Source of the DNA: Palsa-504 sp963808315 | Lineage (GTDB): Bacteria > Actinomycetota > Actinomycetes > Streptosporangiales > Streptosporangiaceae | Direction of reading: 5' to 3' | DNA: 64,000 nt | Assembly: GCA_963808315.1 (NCBI GenBank) | Contig: CAWEFK010000017.1 | Coordinates: 62,001 to 126,000 of the forward strand | Shown: positions 1-9,187 of the stretch, one piece after another | Layout of the letters: each line of letters starts with the position of its first letter | Position numbering within the stretch: the stretch's first letter is position 1 | Program-made: the position numbers and the translations under genes | The notes under the pieces: generated by a model | The model's database searches: none | The model's input: only the letters and a program-made list of their open reading frames with translations | What the model was told of the DNA's origin: nothing

Positions 1-973
1 TGTACCGGCCCGGCCTGGTCGTGGGCGCGTACAGCACCGCCCGGGTGAACTCCTGCGGACCGAGCCCGATGTCGGCCGGCAGGCGCGGCAGCCCGTGCCT
101 GGACAGGCAGGCGGACATGAGCCCGAACAGGGGCTCGTCGCCGTGCAGGTAGGTGCAGAACAGCGCGCCCAGCCCGGCCAGCTCCCCGTGGGTGCCCGTG
201 CCCGGGTAAAGCTGATCGATCGCGTGCAGGATCTCGTGGTCACCGCCGCTGCCCGGCAGGCTGGAACCGGCCACCGTCATGGCGATCCCGGACAGCACCA
301 GGGACTCGGCGAGCACGGTCAGGAACTCCTCGCCGGTCGCCGGGCCCGGCTGGTGCAGCACCGCCTGCGCCGCGGTCCTGGCCAGCGTGACGGCAAGCCC
401 GTCGACGGGTTCGCCGCGGTCGGCGGCGGCCAGCTTCCAGTCCGCGATCGCGGACAGGTTGTTCACCACGTCCCCGATCCCGGCCCGGATCATCCGCGGC
501 GCCCCGGCCCGGACCCGGTCCAGGTCGACCACCACGGCCACCGGCGGGAGCACCCCGTAGGAACCCTTCCCCGACTCGTGCTCGAGCGAGCTGACCGGCG
601 AGGCCAGGCCGTCGTGCGCCAGGTTGGTGGCCACCGCGACCATCGGGATCCCGGCCATGTGCGCGGCGAATTTGGTCACATCGAGGGTCTTGCCGCCGCC
701 GATGCCCGCCACCGCCTCGAAGGCGTCGGCCCGCAGCTGCTTACCCAGCCCGATCGCCGCGTCGACGCTGCCGTCCTCCACCCGGAAGATCCTGGCGGCT
801 TCCATGTCGAGTTCGGCCAGCACGCCGTCGCCCTGCCCCCGTCCGACCGCGACCGCGACCCGGCCCTCGGTGGCGATCCTCCGGTCGGCCAGCAGCGCGC
901 CTAGATCCGCGACCGCACCCCGCCGGATGTCCACGACGAGAGGCGCGGTGAGGATGCGAGCCAGTACCGGCAT
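1..973 (-). CDS. sn-glycerol-1-phosphate dehydrogenase family protein (3' end beyond window)
   Basis: Iron-containing alcohol dehydrogenase fold of the AraM/EgsA type, which reduces dihydroxyacetone phosphate to sn-glycerol 1-phosphate with NAD(P)H. About 324 residues are visible with no stop before the left edge, so the C-terminus is missing. The nucleotide-binding stretch GIGGGKTLDVTKFAA is followed by the family's AHDGLASPVSS segment. Two metal-ligand regions follow, around GGDHEILHAID and GTHGELAG. The ATG at 973 has GGAAGGAGG just upstream. It lies downstream of the nucleotidyltransferase and DUF5941 genes on the same strand, which suggests that glycerol 1-phosphate feeds a CDP-activated polyol or lipid pathway. 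Family is certain from motifs; substrate is inferred. Confidence 0.82.
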   Translation of the reverse strand, partial: MPVLARILTAPLVVDIRRGAVADLGALLADRRIATEGRVAVAVGRGQGDGVLAELDMEAARIFRVEDGSVDAAIGLGKQLRADAFEAVAGIGGGKTLDVTKFAAHMAGIPMVAVATNLAHDGLASPVSSLEHESGKGSYGVLPPVAVVVDLDRVRAGAPRMIRAGIGDVVNNLSAIADWKLAAADRGEPVDGLAVTLARTAAQAVLHQPGPATGEEFLTVLAESLVLSGIAMTVAGSSLPGSGGDHEILHAIDQLYPGTGTHGELAGLGALFCTYLHGDEPLFGLMSACLSRHGLPRLPADIGLGPQEFTRAVLYAPTTRPGRY

Positions 974-1117
974 GGGCCTCCTTCCGGCGGTCGACGGCGA
1001 GCATTCGCGCCGCCGCGGCTAGCGACGGCTATCCGGGAGACTACCGGGTTACCGGCGGCGGCAAGGCTCAGTGGCCGCCGCGGGCCGCGTCCCTTACCCG
1101 CCGGGGGCTGCGCCGGG

Positions 1118-1885
1118 TCAGCAGCGAGCGGCGATCTCGCGGGCCCGGCGCAGGTCGTCGTGGTTATCGACCTCGACCCACTCGACCTCGCCGATGGGTG
1201 CTATGGCGATCGCGCCGCCCCGGTCTGCGAGTTCCTGGAAACCGTCCTCGTAGTACAGCGAGGGGTCCCGGCGCCAGGTGGCCTCCAGCGCCGCCGCGAG
1301 CGGCGCCGCGGCCGAGGGCCCGATGAGCGTCGCGCCGATGTACTCGCCGTAGGCCAGCGCGGGATCCATCAGCTTGGTGATCCGGGTGATCATGCCGTCC
1401 GCGCCGATGACGACCTTCATCTCCTCCTCGGCGAGGCCCTTTATGTCATCGACGGCCAGGATGATGGCCGCCCGCCGGCCGCCCGCCTGGTCGCCTCCGG
1501 CTGGGTGGCCGGAGGCGGAAAGCAGGGTCTTCTCCACCGAGACCGGATGCACCGTATCGCCGTTGACCAGCAGCGCGCCCGCCGCGAAATGATCGCGGGC
1601 GAGCCAGAGCGAGTAGGCGTTGTTCCATTCCTCCGCCCGGTCGTTGTCCACCAGGGTCAGCCGGACCCCGTGGTCCCGTTCGAGCCGCGCCGTCCGGTCC
1701 CTGATGGCGTCCGCCGCGTAGCCAACCACGATCACGATGTCACGCAGGCCCACGGCGGCCAGGTTGCGCAGGGCGATGTCCAAGATGGTGACCTGACCGT
1801 CGACCGGCAGCAGAGCCTTGGGCAGCGCGTCAGTGTCGGGCCGCAGCCGGCGTCCCGCGCCGGCGGCCAGGACCATCCCTATCAA
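1118..1885 (-). CDS. Phosphocholine-cytidylyltransferase-like nucleotidyltransferase
   Basis: NTP_transferase-fold protein of about 255 residues. It opens with the signature VLAAGAGRRLRPDTDALPKA, and has the metal-binding GDTVHP segment and the C-terminal EWVEVDNHDDLRRA typical of LicC-like cytidylyltransferases. It should transfer a nucleotide, probably CMP, to a phosphorylated alcohol or sugar. The TTG at 1885 overlaps the DUF5941 stop as TTGA and adds only MIG before the ATG at 1876, so either start is possible. The tight junction implies translational coupling. Given the neighbouring glycerol-1-phosphate dehydrogenase, a polyol phosphate is the likely acceptor (inference). Confidence 0.78.
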   Translation of the reverse strand: MIGMVLAAGAGRRLRPDTDALPKALLPVDGQVTILDIALRNLAAVGLRDIVIVVGYAADAIRDRTARLERDHGVRLTLVDNDRAEEWNNAYSLWLARDHFAAGALLVNGDTVHPVSVEKTLLSASGHPAGGDQAGGRRAAIILAVDDIKGLAEEEMKVVIGADGMITRITKLMDPALAYGEYIGATLIGPSAAAPLAAALEATWRRDPSLYYEDGFQELADRGGAIAIAPIGEVEWVEVDNHDDLRRAREIAARC

Positions 1886-3754
1886 CCGTGGTCTCCATCC
1901 GTGGGTAGCAGCCATCCGCTGAGGAAATCCCAGCAGAAAAGCAACCAAAGATAACCCGTAAGCACGGCGTACACCAACGGCGCGATGCCGACCACGGCGG
2001 CCAGTCCGGCCAGCAGCATCCGCCCGTCCCAGCCGAGCCCGAACCGGTCGGCCGCAATGCCCCGCCCGAACCTGGCCCGGTAGGCCAGGTCCAGGTGGCG
2101 GACGATCACGGCAGCCAGCAGGGCGAAGACCAGCACCGCCGGCACCCGATGGGAGAACCCGAGGGCCGCGAGGAAGATGCATTCGCCCACCTCAAGCAGC
2201 GCGGGCACCAGCCAGTCCAGCCGCCCGTCATGCGGGTGGCAGGCGCCGAGCGCCGCGAGCAGCATCGCTTCCACCGGGGTGAGCACCAAGATGCCCGGCA
2301 GGTTCCCGAGCCCGAGCGCGGTCAGCACGCAGGTCACGAACAGGCCCACAAGCACCGGTGGCAGCGGCGGCAGCCGACCTTGGACCAGGCGGCCGATCCA
2401 CCGGGACATGACACCGTCACCGCGGTAAGCCGCCAGCCCGCCGCCCGATGTCAGGCGGCGCTCCGATATCAGCCCACCGGCTGGCGGCAGGTCAGAGCCG
2501 TTCGGCCGGTCTGAAATGGCCGAGCGGACCAGCTGTCCGGCCAGCACATACCCCGCCGCCAGTACGCCCCAGGCCAGCAGCAGCACGAACGTGGCGCGAG
2601 GCCCGAAGAAGACGGCGGTGACCGCGATCACCACCAGCCGTTCGCCGGCCGGAAGCGTCGCGGCCTGCTCGATGGTGCGCTTCACCGACCGGGGAAAAAG
2701 GTGCCCGGAGGTCCGGTCCGTGTACTCAAAGCCAAGCTCGGCCAGCCGGCGCACGGCCAGCACGACCATGGCGGCGATGGCCAGCCGCCAGAGGCCGGCC
2801 TGGCCGGCCCCGCCCCAGCTGGCCACGAAGGTGTCGCGCAACGTGTGGCCGAAGGTGCCGTCCAGCCCGACGCCGGCCGCGCCGCCCGGCTGGCCGGCCG
2901 CGGCGGAGCTGACCACCAGCGCGGCGTACACGGCGAGCTCGGTCAGCAATCCGGACGCCGCGCCGAGCCAGTCGACGGCGGGCCTGACCCGGCCCTCGCG
3001 GTTGGTGGCCAACAGCAGGGAGCCGGCCCGGCCGGCCAGGACGAGCGGCCAGCGCGACGATAGCCAGCAGCTTCGCCCGCATCGCCAGCTCAGAGAACCA
3101 CACCGCGGCGATAAGTCCCAGGCCAAGGGAGATCCCGTAGAGCGCAGCAGGCCTCAGTTGGCGCCAGGCCGCCCATCTGGCCACGTCACGCGCGGCCGGA
3201 TCGACGACGAGCTGGGTGACGGCGCCCTCGCTGTTCGGCCCGGCATCGAGCACCCGCACGCTGACTCCGCGTCGGGTCAGTTCGCTGATCAGCGCGCTCA
3301 CCGCGGCCGGCCCGGCGTAGGTGGCCGCGAGCGACTCGGCGGCCGATGCGAGCGCGGCCAGGTCAGGAGTGTCGACCACGAGCGCGCCGCCGGCCACGAG
3401 CGCGCCGGCCACGCCAGCCCCGTCGCCAGCCACCAGCGCGTCCCCGGCCACGCCGGTCTCGGGGCCGGGCTCGGGATCGCGGTGGCCTCGCACCGGTCTC
3501 GAGGTGCCCGGGTTCGCCCCCGAGAAAGCGGCGGTGCCACCCGCGCTGAGCAGTACCGCCAGGATCTCCTCGGGTACGGCGTCTGCATCGGCGCAGATCA
3601 GCACGCGCTCCCCGGCAGCTCGCGCCGCGGCCGCGACGGTCAGCAGGCCGGGCCCGGTGCGGTCCGGTGCGTCCACCCGGCGCACGCCGAGCGCCGCCAG
3701 CTGGCCGCGCAATCCCGCGCCCGCCTCGCCCGTGAGGACCAGCGCAACCGTCAT
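1882..3754 (-). CDS. DUF5941 membrane protein, degenerate CDP-alcohol phosphotransferase-like (frameshifted)
   Basis: Two overlapping frames make one protein. Residues from the ATG at 3754 run to about position 3050 (..RAKLLAIVALAA) and resume one frame over as LVLAGRAGSLLLATNREG down to the stop at 1882. Removing one G near 3050 restores about 620 codons. The N-terminal half is soluble. The C-terminal half has many hydrophobic segments and the DUF5941-like stretch LPAGERLVVIAVTAVFFGPR. Family members usually carry a CDP-alcohol phosphotransferase domain with a DG-x2-AR-x8-G-x3-D-x3-D motif. Here the matching region (TNREGRVRPAVDWLGAASG) lacks the catalytic aspartates. GGGAGGG precedes the ATG. 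The break is probably a sequencing error. Confidence 0.68.
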
Positions 3755-4181
3755 GCCTGCCCTCCCAGCGACCTAGGCCGCCGCAATCGCGACTAAGTGC
3801 TACAAAATGTAGCCGAGGTTACGCCGGCGGCCCGGGAAGAACACGCCCAGCCGCCGGACTTACTCCGTCGCGTGGCCGGCCAGGCCGACCGCCACCGCCG
3901 CCGCTTGCACTGTGCGCCCCCCGTCCGGCGCAAACGCATCCGCCACGCCCATTCCAGACGGGATGTCCAGCGCAATACCCAGCCAGCCACCAGCGAAACG
4001 GCCGCGCCCGGCCGCGCGCCCCGGCCCCGCGTACCCAACGCTGGGGAGTCGATGGCACACAGGGTCCCTAAGAAGGGGTGCGACGGCACATCGAGTACCT
4101 TCTCGGTGACCCGCGCGGGCCGGAGCCGGGCGGATGCTCGAGGATGCCGGCCGCCGGGAGTGACACGGTAGAGTCCGGTTC
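3755..4181. other. Divergent intergenic region, DUF5941 / cytidylyltransferase
   Basis: This 427-bp gap separates two divergently transcribed genes, so it should hold both promoters. The only clear structure is the inverted repeat at 3799-3813. Open frames here have no recognisable protein features. Confidence 0.5.
3799..3813. promoter_or_regulatory. Short inverted repeat, possible operator
   Basis: GCTACA-AAA-TGTAGC is a perfect 6-bp inverted repeat with a 3-bp spacer, 45 bp upstream of the DUF5941 start in a divergent promoter region. It is AT-rich for its surroundings. A regulator site or a small hairpin in the 5' leader are both possible. Confidence 0.35.
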
Positions 4182-4949
4182 ATGCGGGTGGTCGCGGTGG
4201 TGCTCGGTGGCGGGGTGGGTCAGCGGCTCGGCGCGGAACTGCCGAAGCAACTGCTCAGGCTGGGCGGTCAGACGCTGGTCGAGCGCTGCGTGACCGCCTT
4301 CGACCAGGCGCCGGGCGTGGACGAGATTCTCGTGGTGATGGCCCGCGGGTACACCGACCAGGTGCGGGCCATGCTCGCCGACGGCGGCTACCGCAAGGTC
4401 ACGGGCGTCATCGCGGGCGGCGCGACCCGGCCGGACTCGACGCGCGTGGCGCTGGCTGCCATCGCGGGCCGCAGTCCCGGCGCGATCGCGGACGGCACCC
4501 CCGGGGCCGGCCCGGGCCCGGGGGCCAGCCACGACTGCGGCGTGTTGCTGCACGACGCCGCCCGGCCGCTGGTAGATCAGCAGATCATCGCGGACTGCGT
4601 GGCCGCGCTCGAGGTCCACGACGCGGCCGGGGTGGCGGTGCCGACCGCCGACACCATCGTGATTACCGAGAACGGCGTCATGCGCTCGGTGCCGCGCCGG
4701 GAGACGCTGTTCCGCTGCCAGACCCCGCAGTGCTTCCGGCTCCCGGTCATCGCCCGCGCGCACGAACTGGCCGCGGCCGACCCCGACTTCGCCCCCACCG
4801 ACGACTGTGGTGTCGTGCTGCGGTACTCACCCGGCGTCGACGTGCACATCGTCCCGGGCAGCGAGCGCAACATCAAGATCACTTACCCGCAAGACCTCGC
4901 CGTCGCCGAGGCCCTGCTGGCGGGGCCGCCCCTGAATGCCCGGCCCTGA
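4182..4949 (+). CDS. IspD/TarI-type cytidylyltransferase
   Basis: A 255-residue protein that transfers CMP from CTP to a polyol phosphate: methylerythritol 4-phosphate in IspD, ribitol 5-phosphate in TarI. Visible motifs are LGGGVGQRLGAELPKQ, HDAARPLV, TADTI, RCQTPQCF and PGSERNIKITYP. It has an extra Gly/Pro/Ala-rich insert around residues 100-115. The ATG at 4182 fits the conserved N-terminus exactly. No ispF lies beside it. Its neighbours are a glycerol-phosphate dehydrogenase, a second nucleotidyltransferase, an aminotransferase and a glycosyltransferase, so a cell-surface polyol role is at least as likely as isoprenoid synthesis. It converges on the aminotransferase, 8 bp away. Confidence 0.8.
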   Translation: MRVVAVVLGGGVGQRLGAELPKQLLRLGGQTLVERCVTAFDQAPGVDEILVVMARGYTDQVRAMLADGGYRKVTGVIAGGATRPDSTRVALAAIAGRSPGAIADGTPGAGPGPGASHDCGVLLHDAARPLVDQQIIADCVAALEVHDAAGVAVPTADTIVITENGVMRSVPRRETLFRCQTPQCFRLPVIARAHELAAADPDFAPTDDCGVVLRYSPGVDVHIVPGSERNIKITYPQDLAVAEALLAGPPLNARP

Positions 4950-4957
4950 ATGCCCGG

Positions 4958-6331
4958 CTAGCCGCGAACCGCCTGCTTCATCAGGGTGCGGCCGAACTCC
5001 CACATTAGCCCGCTGCCCCGGCTGGCGTCCTCGAGCACCTCGCCGAACGCCTCCGTGAACAGCTTGATCTCGGTGTCGCCGATCATCAACGGCGGGATGA
5101 GCTTGATCACCTCCATGTGATCGCCCGACACCTGGGTCAAGATGCGGTGCCGCTGGAACAGCGCCACCACCACCATCTGGGCGAACAGGCCGACCCGGGC
5201 CTTCTGCAGCATGTTCCAGCTGGTCCGGGCGCGCAGTGAGGACGGCCTGCCGAACTCAAGGCCGATCATCAGGCCGCGGCCGCGGACGTCGGCCAGGACG
5301 TCGTAGCGTTCGGCCATCGAGGCCAGCGCGGTGTGCAGGGCCTCCCCGGTCCGGGCCGCGTTCTCGACCAGCTGCTCGTCGTCCAGGACCGCCAGCGAGG
5401 CCAGGCCCGCGGCCATGGCCAGCACGCCGCCCTTGAACGTGGTGCTGTGCACCATGACCCGGTCCATCGAGGAAAAGACCTTGTCGAAGATCCAGCCCTT
5501 GGCCAGCATCGCGCCGACCGGCACGTAGCCACCGGACAGGGCCTTGGCCACGGTCACGATGTCCGGCACGACCTCCTCGTACTGATAGGCGAAGAACTTG
5601 CCGCTGCGGCCGAGCCCGCTCTGCACCTCGTCGCAGATGAGCAGGGCGCCGTGCTCGTGCAGCAGCGCGGCCGCCGCGGTGAGGAAACCATCGGGCGGCA
5701 TGTGCACGCCCTTGCCCTGAATGGGCTCGACGATGAGCGCGGCGACGTCGCCCTTGCGCAGCTCGGCCGCGAGCGCGTCCAGGTCACCGAGGGCGATGGA
5801 CGGATCCGGCAGGAGCGGCTCGAAGCCGCGGCGGAACTCGGCCGAGCCGTTGACCGACAGCGAACCGGTGGTGAGCCCGTGGAACGCGTGGTCGCAGTAG
5901 ACGATGCGCCCGCGCCCGGTGGCGTACCTGGCGAACTTCAGCGCGGACTCCACCGCCTCGGTGCCGCTGTTGCAGAAGAACACCCGGTCCAGTCCGGGCG
6001 CCTTGGCCAGCAGCCGTTCGGCCAGCAGCCCGGGCAGTGGCCCGCAGTCGAACTGGGTCCAGTCGGCGAGCTCGGCGTCGAGCGCATCGTGCAGCGCCTG
6101 ACGGATCACCGGGTGGTTACGCCCGGCCGCGAACACGCCGAAGCCGGCCAGGAAGTCGGCGTACCTGTTGCCGTCGGCGTCGTACAGGTACGCGCCCTCG
6201 GCCCGCTCGTAGACCTTGTCGAAGCCGATCGTGTGCAGCACCTTCGGCTGCTGGGGGTTCAGGTACTTGCCGTACAGCTCGTAGCCGTCGCCGCGATGGG
6301 CCGCGAGCAGGGCCTTCAGATCGAAATCCAT
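4958..6331 (-). CDS. Class III PLP-dependent aminotransferase
   Basis: A 457-residue fold-type I transaminase of the acetylornithine/diaminobutyrate class. The cofactor region shows CNSGTEAVESALKFAR near residue 120, the aspartate in DEVQSGLGRSGKFFA, and the Schiff-base lysine in VAKALSGGYVPVGAM. The length is normal and the frame is intact. The amino acceptor cannot be read from sequence. It ends 3 bp before the start side of the next same-strand region and probably forms a unit with the GT2 gene at 6335-7435, consistent with making an aminated sugar or polyol for a surface glycan (inference). Confidence 0.82.
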   Translation of the reverse strand: MDFDLKALLAAHRGDGYELYGKYLNPQQPKVLHTIGFDKVYERAEGAYLYDADGNRYADFLAGFGVFAAGRNHPVIRQALHDALDAELADWTQFDCGPLPGLLAERLLAKAPGLDRVFFCNSGTEAVESALKFARYATGRGRIVYCDHAFHGLTTGSLSVNGSAEFRRGFEPLLPDPSIALGDLDALAAELRKGDVAALIVEPIQGKGVHMPPDGFLTAAAALLHEHGALLICDEVQSGLGRSGKFFAYQYEEVVPDIVTVAKALSGGYVPVGAMLAKGWIFDKVFSSMDRVMVHSTTFKGGVLAMAAGLASLAVLDDEQLVENAARTGEALHTALASMAERYDVLADVRGRGLMIGLEFGRPSSLRARTSWNMLQKARVGLFAQMVVVALFQRHRILTQVSGDHMEVIKLIPPLMIGDTEIKLFTEAFGEVLEDASRGSGLMWEFGRTLMKQAVRG

Positions 6332-6334
6332 GCT

Positions 6335-7435
6335 TTATTCTCTCCCGGCGGCAGCCGTCCGGTCGCCGGCCGCGCCCGGTTGACCGACACGGGTGTCGGA
6401 CTCGCGGCCATCCGGGCGGTGCAGCCTGCGCGGGCTGGTGAGGAACCCGCTGCCCCAGCTCAGGTGCATGACGCCCAGTACGAGGGGTGCCCGCAGCCGG
6501 ATCGCGGCCGGCACCCCGCGGGCCAGGCCGGTGCCGACCGCCGTGATCCCGGCCAGGTACGTGACGGGAATCACGAACCCGGCCGTCAGCCAGCGCAGGC
6601 CGGACGGCGCCCCGGCCGCCAGCGCGGCCAGGCCGGCCAGGCCCGCGACCAGGCCCACCGCGACCAGGCCGGCCGCGGCCGGCGGGGCCAGGTACCGGAA
6701 GCTGGCCGTCTCCGGGTGCTCGCGGACGATCACCCGGCGCCAGCGGCCGTAGTGGAAGTACTGCGCGGCGAGGGTGCGGATGCTCGCCCGGGGGCGGTAC
6801 GTGACGCGGAGCTCGGGGGTGAACCAGATCACGCCGCCGCGGGCCCGGATGCGGAAGTTCAGGTCCCAGTCCTCCGCGCGGAGCATCTCCTCGTCCCAGC
6901 CGCCCGCCTGCTCGATGGCCTCCCGGCGGTAGACGCCGAGATAGACGCTGAGCGTCGGCCCGGCGCCGCCGCCGGTGTGGAACGCGGCCGAGCCGACGCC
7001 GGCCTTCGACGTCATCCCCCAGGCCACGGCCCGCTGGAACGGGGACACGCCCTCGGCCGCCATCAGTCCGCCGACATCGGCCGCGCCGGTCTCGCCCAGC
7101 GTGGCGACCGCGATCCGCAGGTAGCCGGGCGGCAGCAGCGCGTGCCCGTCTATCCGGGCGATGACCGCGTGCCGCGCGGTCCGGACGGCGAGGTTGAGCG
7201 CCGCCGGGATCCTCCCGGTCGGGCTGGCGACCACCGTCACCCGCGGGTCGGCGGCCGCCAGCTCGCGCGCGATCTGCTCGGTCCGGTCGGCCGAGGGCCC
7301 GACCGCGAGCACGAGCTCGAGCGGGCCCGGGTAGTCCTGGCCGAGCACACGGCGCACGGACTCCGCGAGATACCGTTCCTCGTTCCGGACCGGCATCACG
7401 GCGGACACAGGTGGGTATTCCATGACGCTGGTCAC
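6335..7435 (-). CDS. Family 2 glycosyltransferase, membrane-anchored
   Basis: A 366-residue GT-A glycosyltransferase. The N-terminal domain has VSAVMPVRNEERYL, a metal-binding RIDGHALL (DGH in place of the usual DxD) and AEDWDLNFRIRARGG as the acidic acceptor/base region. The C-terminal third contains at least two hydrophobic segments (about residues 250-320) that would anchor it in the membrane. The start is either GTG at 7435 or ATG at 7423. It lies 3 bp from the aminotransferase stop on the same strand. Likely role is transfer of an activated sugar in surface-glycan assembly; donor and acceptor are unknown. Confidence 0.78.
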   Translation of the reverse strand: MTSVMEYPPVSAVMPVRNEERYLAESVRRVLGQDYPGPLELVLAVGPSADRTEQIARELAAADPRVTVVASPTGRIPAALNLAVRTARHAVIARIDGHALLPPGYLRIAVATLGETGAADVGGLMAAEGVSPFQRAVAWGMTSKAGVGSAAFHTGGGAGPTLSVYLGVYRREAIEQAGGWDEEMLRAEDWDLNFRIRARGGVIWFTPELRVTYRPRASIRTLAAQYFHYGRWRRVIVREHPETASFRYLAPPAAAGLVAVGLVAGLAGLAALAAGAPSGLRWLTAGFVIPVTYLAGITAVGTGLARGVPAAIRLRAPLVLGVMHLSWGSGFLTSPRRLHRPDGRESDTRVGQPGAAGDRTAAAGRE

Positions 7436-7483
7436 CGTACCGCAGCCAGCGCCCTGCTTACCCCGGGATCGGCTGGGCTTGGT

Positions 7484-8788
7484 CTATAGGCCAGAATCCT
7501 CCAGCATCTCGGTGACCAGGGCGGCGATCTGGGAACGCTCGGAACGGACCAGGGTGACGTGCGCGAACAGCGGATGGCCCTTGAGCTTCTCGATCACCGC
7601 GATCACGCCGTCGTGCCTGCCGACCCGGAGGTTGTCGCGCTGGGCGATGTCGTGGGTGAGCACCACCCGCGATCCCGAACCGATCCTGGACAGCACGGTG
7701 AGCAGGACGCCACGCTCCAGCGACTGCGCCTCGTCCACGATGACGAACGCGTCGTGCAGTGACCGGCCCCGGATGTGGGTCAGCGGCAGCACCTCGAACA
7801 TGTCCCGGGCCAGGACTTCGTCGATGACATCCTGGGTGGTGACCGCGGACAAGGTGTCGTAGACGGCCTGGGCCCACGGGCCCATCTTGTCGGCTTCCGA
7901 ACCGGGCAGGTAACCCAGATCCTGGCCGCCGACCGCGTACAGCGGCCGGAACACGATGACCTTCCGGTGCTGCCGCCGCTCCATGACCGCCTCGAGGCCG
8001 GCGCACAGGGCCAGCGCGGACTTACCTGTGCCGGCCCGGCCGCCGAGCGACACGATGCCGATCTCCGGGTCGAGCAGGAGGTCCAGGGCCACCCGCTGTT
8101 CCGCGCTGCGGCCCCGCAGCCCGAAGGCCTCCCGGTCGCCCCGCACCAGCTGCACGGACTTGTCCGGCTTGACCCGACCCAGGGCGCTGCCGTTGGACGA
8201 GGTCAGGACCAGGCCGGTGTGGCAGGGAGCGTCGCGGGCCGCCTCGCAGTCCAAGGAGCCGGTTTCGTAGAGCTGCTCAATCTCGCCGCTGCTGAGGTCG
8301 AGCTCGGTCATCCCGGTCCAGCCCGAGTCCACCGGCAGCTCGGCGCGGTACTCCTGCGCGGCCAGCCCGACCGCAGCCGCCTTCACCCGCAGCGGCAGGT
8401 CCTTGCTGACCAGGACGACATCTTCGCCCTCGGCCGCCAGGCTGCACGCCACGGACAGGATGCGCGTGTCGTTGTCTCCCATCCGGAATCCGGCCGGCAG
8501 CACCTGCGGGTCGGAATGGTTGAGTTCGACCCTGACCGTGCCGCCGAGTGTCCCGACCGGCAGTTCCGCGTCCAGCCTGCCGTGCTCGATGCGCATGTCA
8601 TCGAGGTGACGCAGGGCCTGGCGGGCAAAATAGCCCAGTTCCGGATGATGCCGTTTGGCTTCCAGCTCGGTGATGACGACGACCGGCAGGACCACCTTGT
8701 GCTCGTCAAAGCGAGCGATGGCGGCCGGATCGGCGAGCAGGACGCTGGTGTCGAGTACATACGTACGGCGACCTTGAGAATTGACCAC
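7484..8788 (-). CDS. PIN-PhoH family RNase/ATPase
   Basis: About 434 residues with an N-terminal PIN nuclease domain (YVLDTSVLLADP; acidic residues in ITELEAK and GDNDTRILSVA) and a C-terminal PhoH P-loop ATPase domain (GGRAGTGKSALA Walker A, AFVIVDEAQSLE Walker B, VVLTHDIAQRDN). This is the PhoH2 architecture, linked in other bacteria to RNA unwinding and cleavage. The GTG at 8788 is preceded by GGGGAG at good spacing; a longer upstream reading has no support. No short antitoxin-like gene was seen upstream. Confidence 0.88.
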   Translation of the reverse strand: MVNSQGRRTYVLDTSVLLADPAAIARFDEHKVVLPVVVITELEAKRHHPELGYFARQALRHLDDMRIEHGRLDAELPVGTLGGTVRVELNHSDPQVLPAGFRMGDNDTRILSVACSLAAEGEDVVLVSKDLPLRVKAAAVGLAAQEYRAELPVDSGWTGMTELDLSSGEIEQLYETGSLDCEAARDAPCHTGLVLTSSNGSALGRVKPDKSVQLVRGDREAFGLRGRSAEQRVALDLLLDPEIGIVSLGGRAGTGKSALALCAGLEAVMERRQHRKVIVFRPLYAVGGQDLGYLPGSEADKMGPWAQAVYDTLSAVTTQDVIDEVLARDMFEVLPLTHIRGRSLHDAFVIVDEAQSLERGVLLTVLSRIGSGSRVVLTHDIAQRDNLRVGRHDGVIAVIEKLKGHPLFAHVTLVRSERSQIAALVTEMLEDSGL

Positions 8789-9187
8789 GCAGACTCCCCT
8801 AGGCACCGGGACCAGCCGGCGCCAAGACAGGACACAGACGTGTCGGATGGGCCGGGCCTGGCCCCCCAAAGGGCCGAGCCGGCCCTTCTGTCATCTCACC
8901 TGCACGCAAAGCGCGAAGCTCGGAGATTCGAGGACCCTCCCGGGAACGGCACCACGCCGTCCACCACTACCGAAGGTACCCGTGATCGCGTTACGGCAAA
9001 AGCACCGCCGGGTTACGAACTCACAATCGCGTGCTTAACCTGCGGTAACAGCCCGAAACTCGGATTGGTTTCCGACCGTGGCGAAGGCCCAGAAACCGGG
9101 TGCCCCGGCCGGGCGGTGGCCAGGAAAACGGCCCTTGGACAGCGCCAGAACCCGCGATGTCACGCGGCCGGCCGGACGTCTGGCCCG
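8789..9187. other. Intergenic region upstream of the PhoH gene
   Basis: 399 bp between the PhoH start and the stop of the prenyl synthase gene, both on the minus strand. It should hold the PhoH promoter and leader, and contains the GC-rich inverted repeat at 8849-8885. No convincing gene is present. Confidence 0.5.
8849..8885. repeat. GC-rich inverted repeat in the PhoH 5' leader
   Basis: GGGCCGG at 8849-8855 pairs with CCGGCCC at 8879-8885, and further GGCC blocks lie within the loop. On the minus strand this would form a strong hairpin about 60 nt before the PhoH start. It lacks a T-run and may be an attenuator or only GC-rich chance pairing. Confidence 0.3.

Noticed and set aside
95..904. 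Long plus-strand open frame opposite the glycerol-1-phosphate dehydrogenase gene
   Set aside because: It is antisense to a gene with clear catalytic motifs, and its Arg/Gly/Pro/Val-rich product is typical of mirror frames in high-GC DNA.
5333..7489. 718-codon plus-strand open frame
   Set aside because: It lies entirely opposite the aminotransferase and GT2 genes, both with intact motifs, and its product has no domain-like features.
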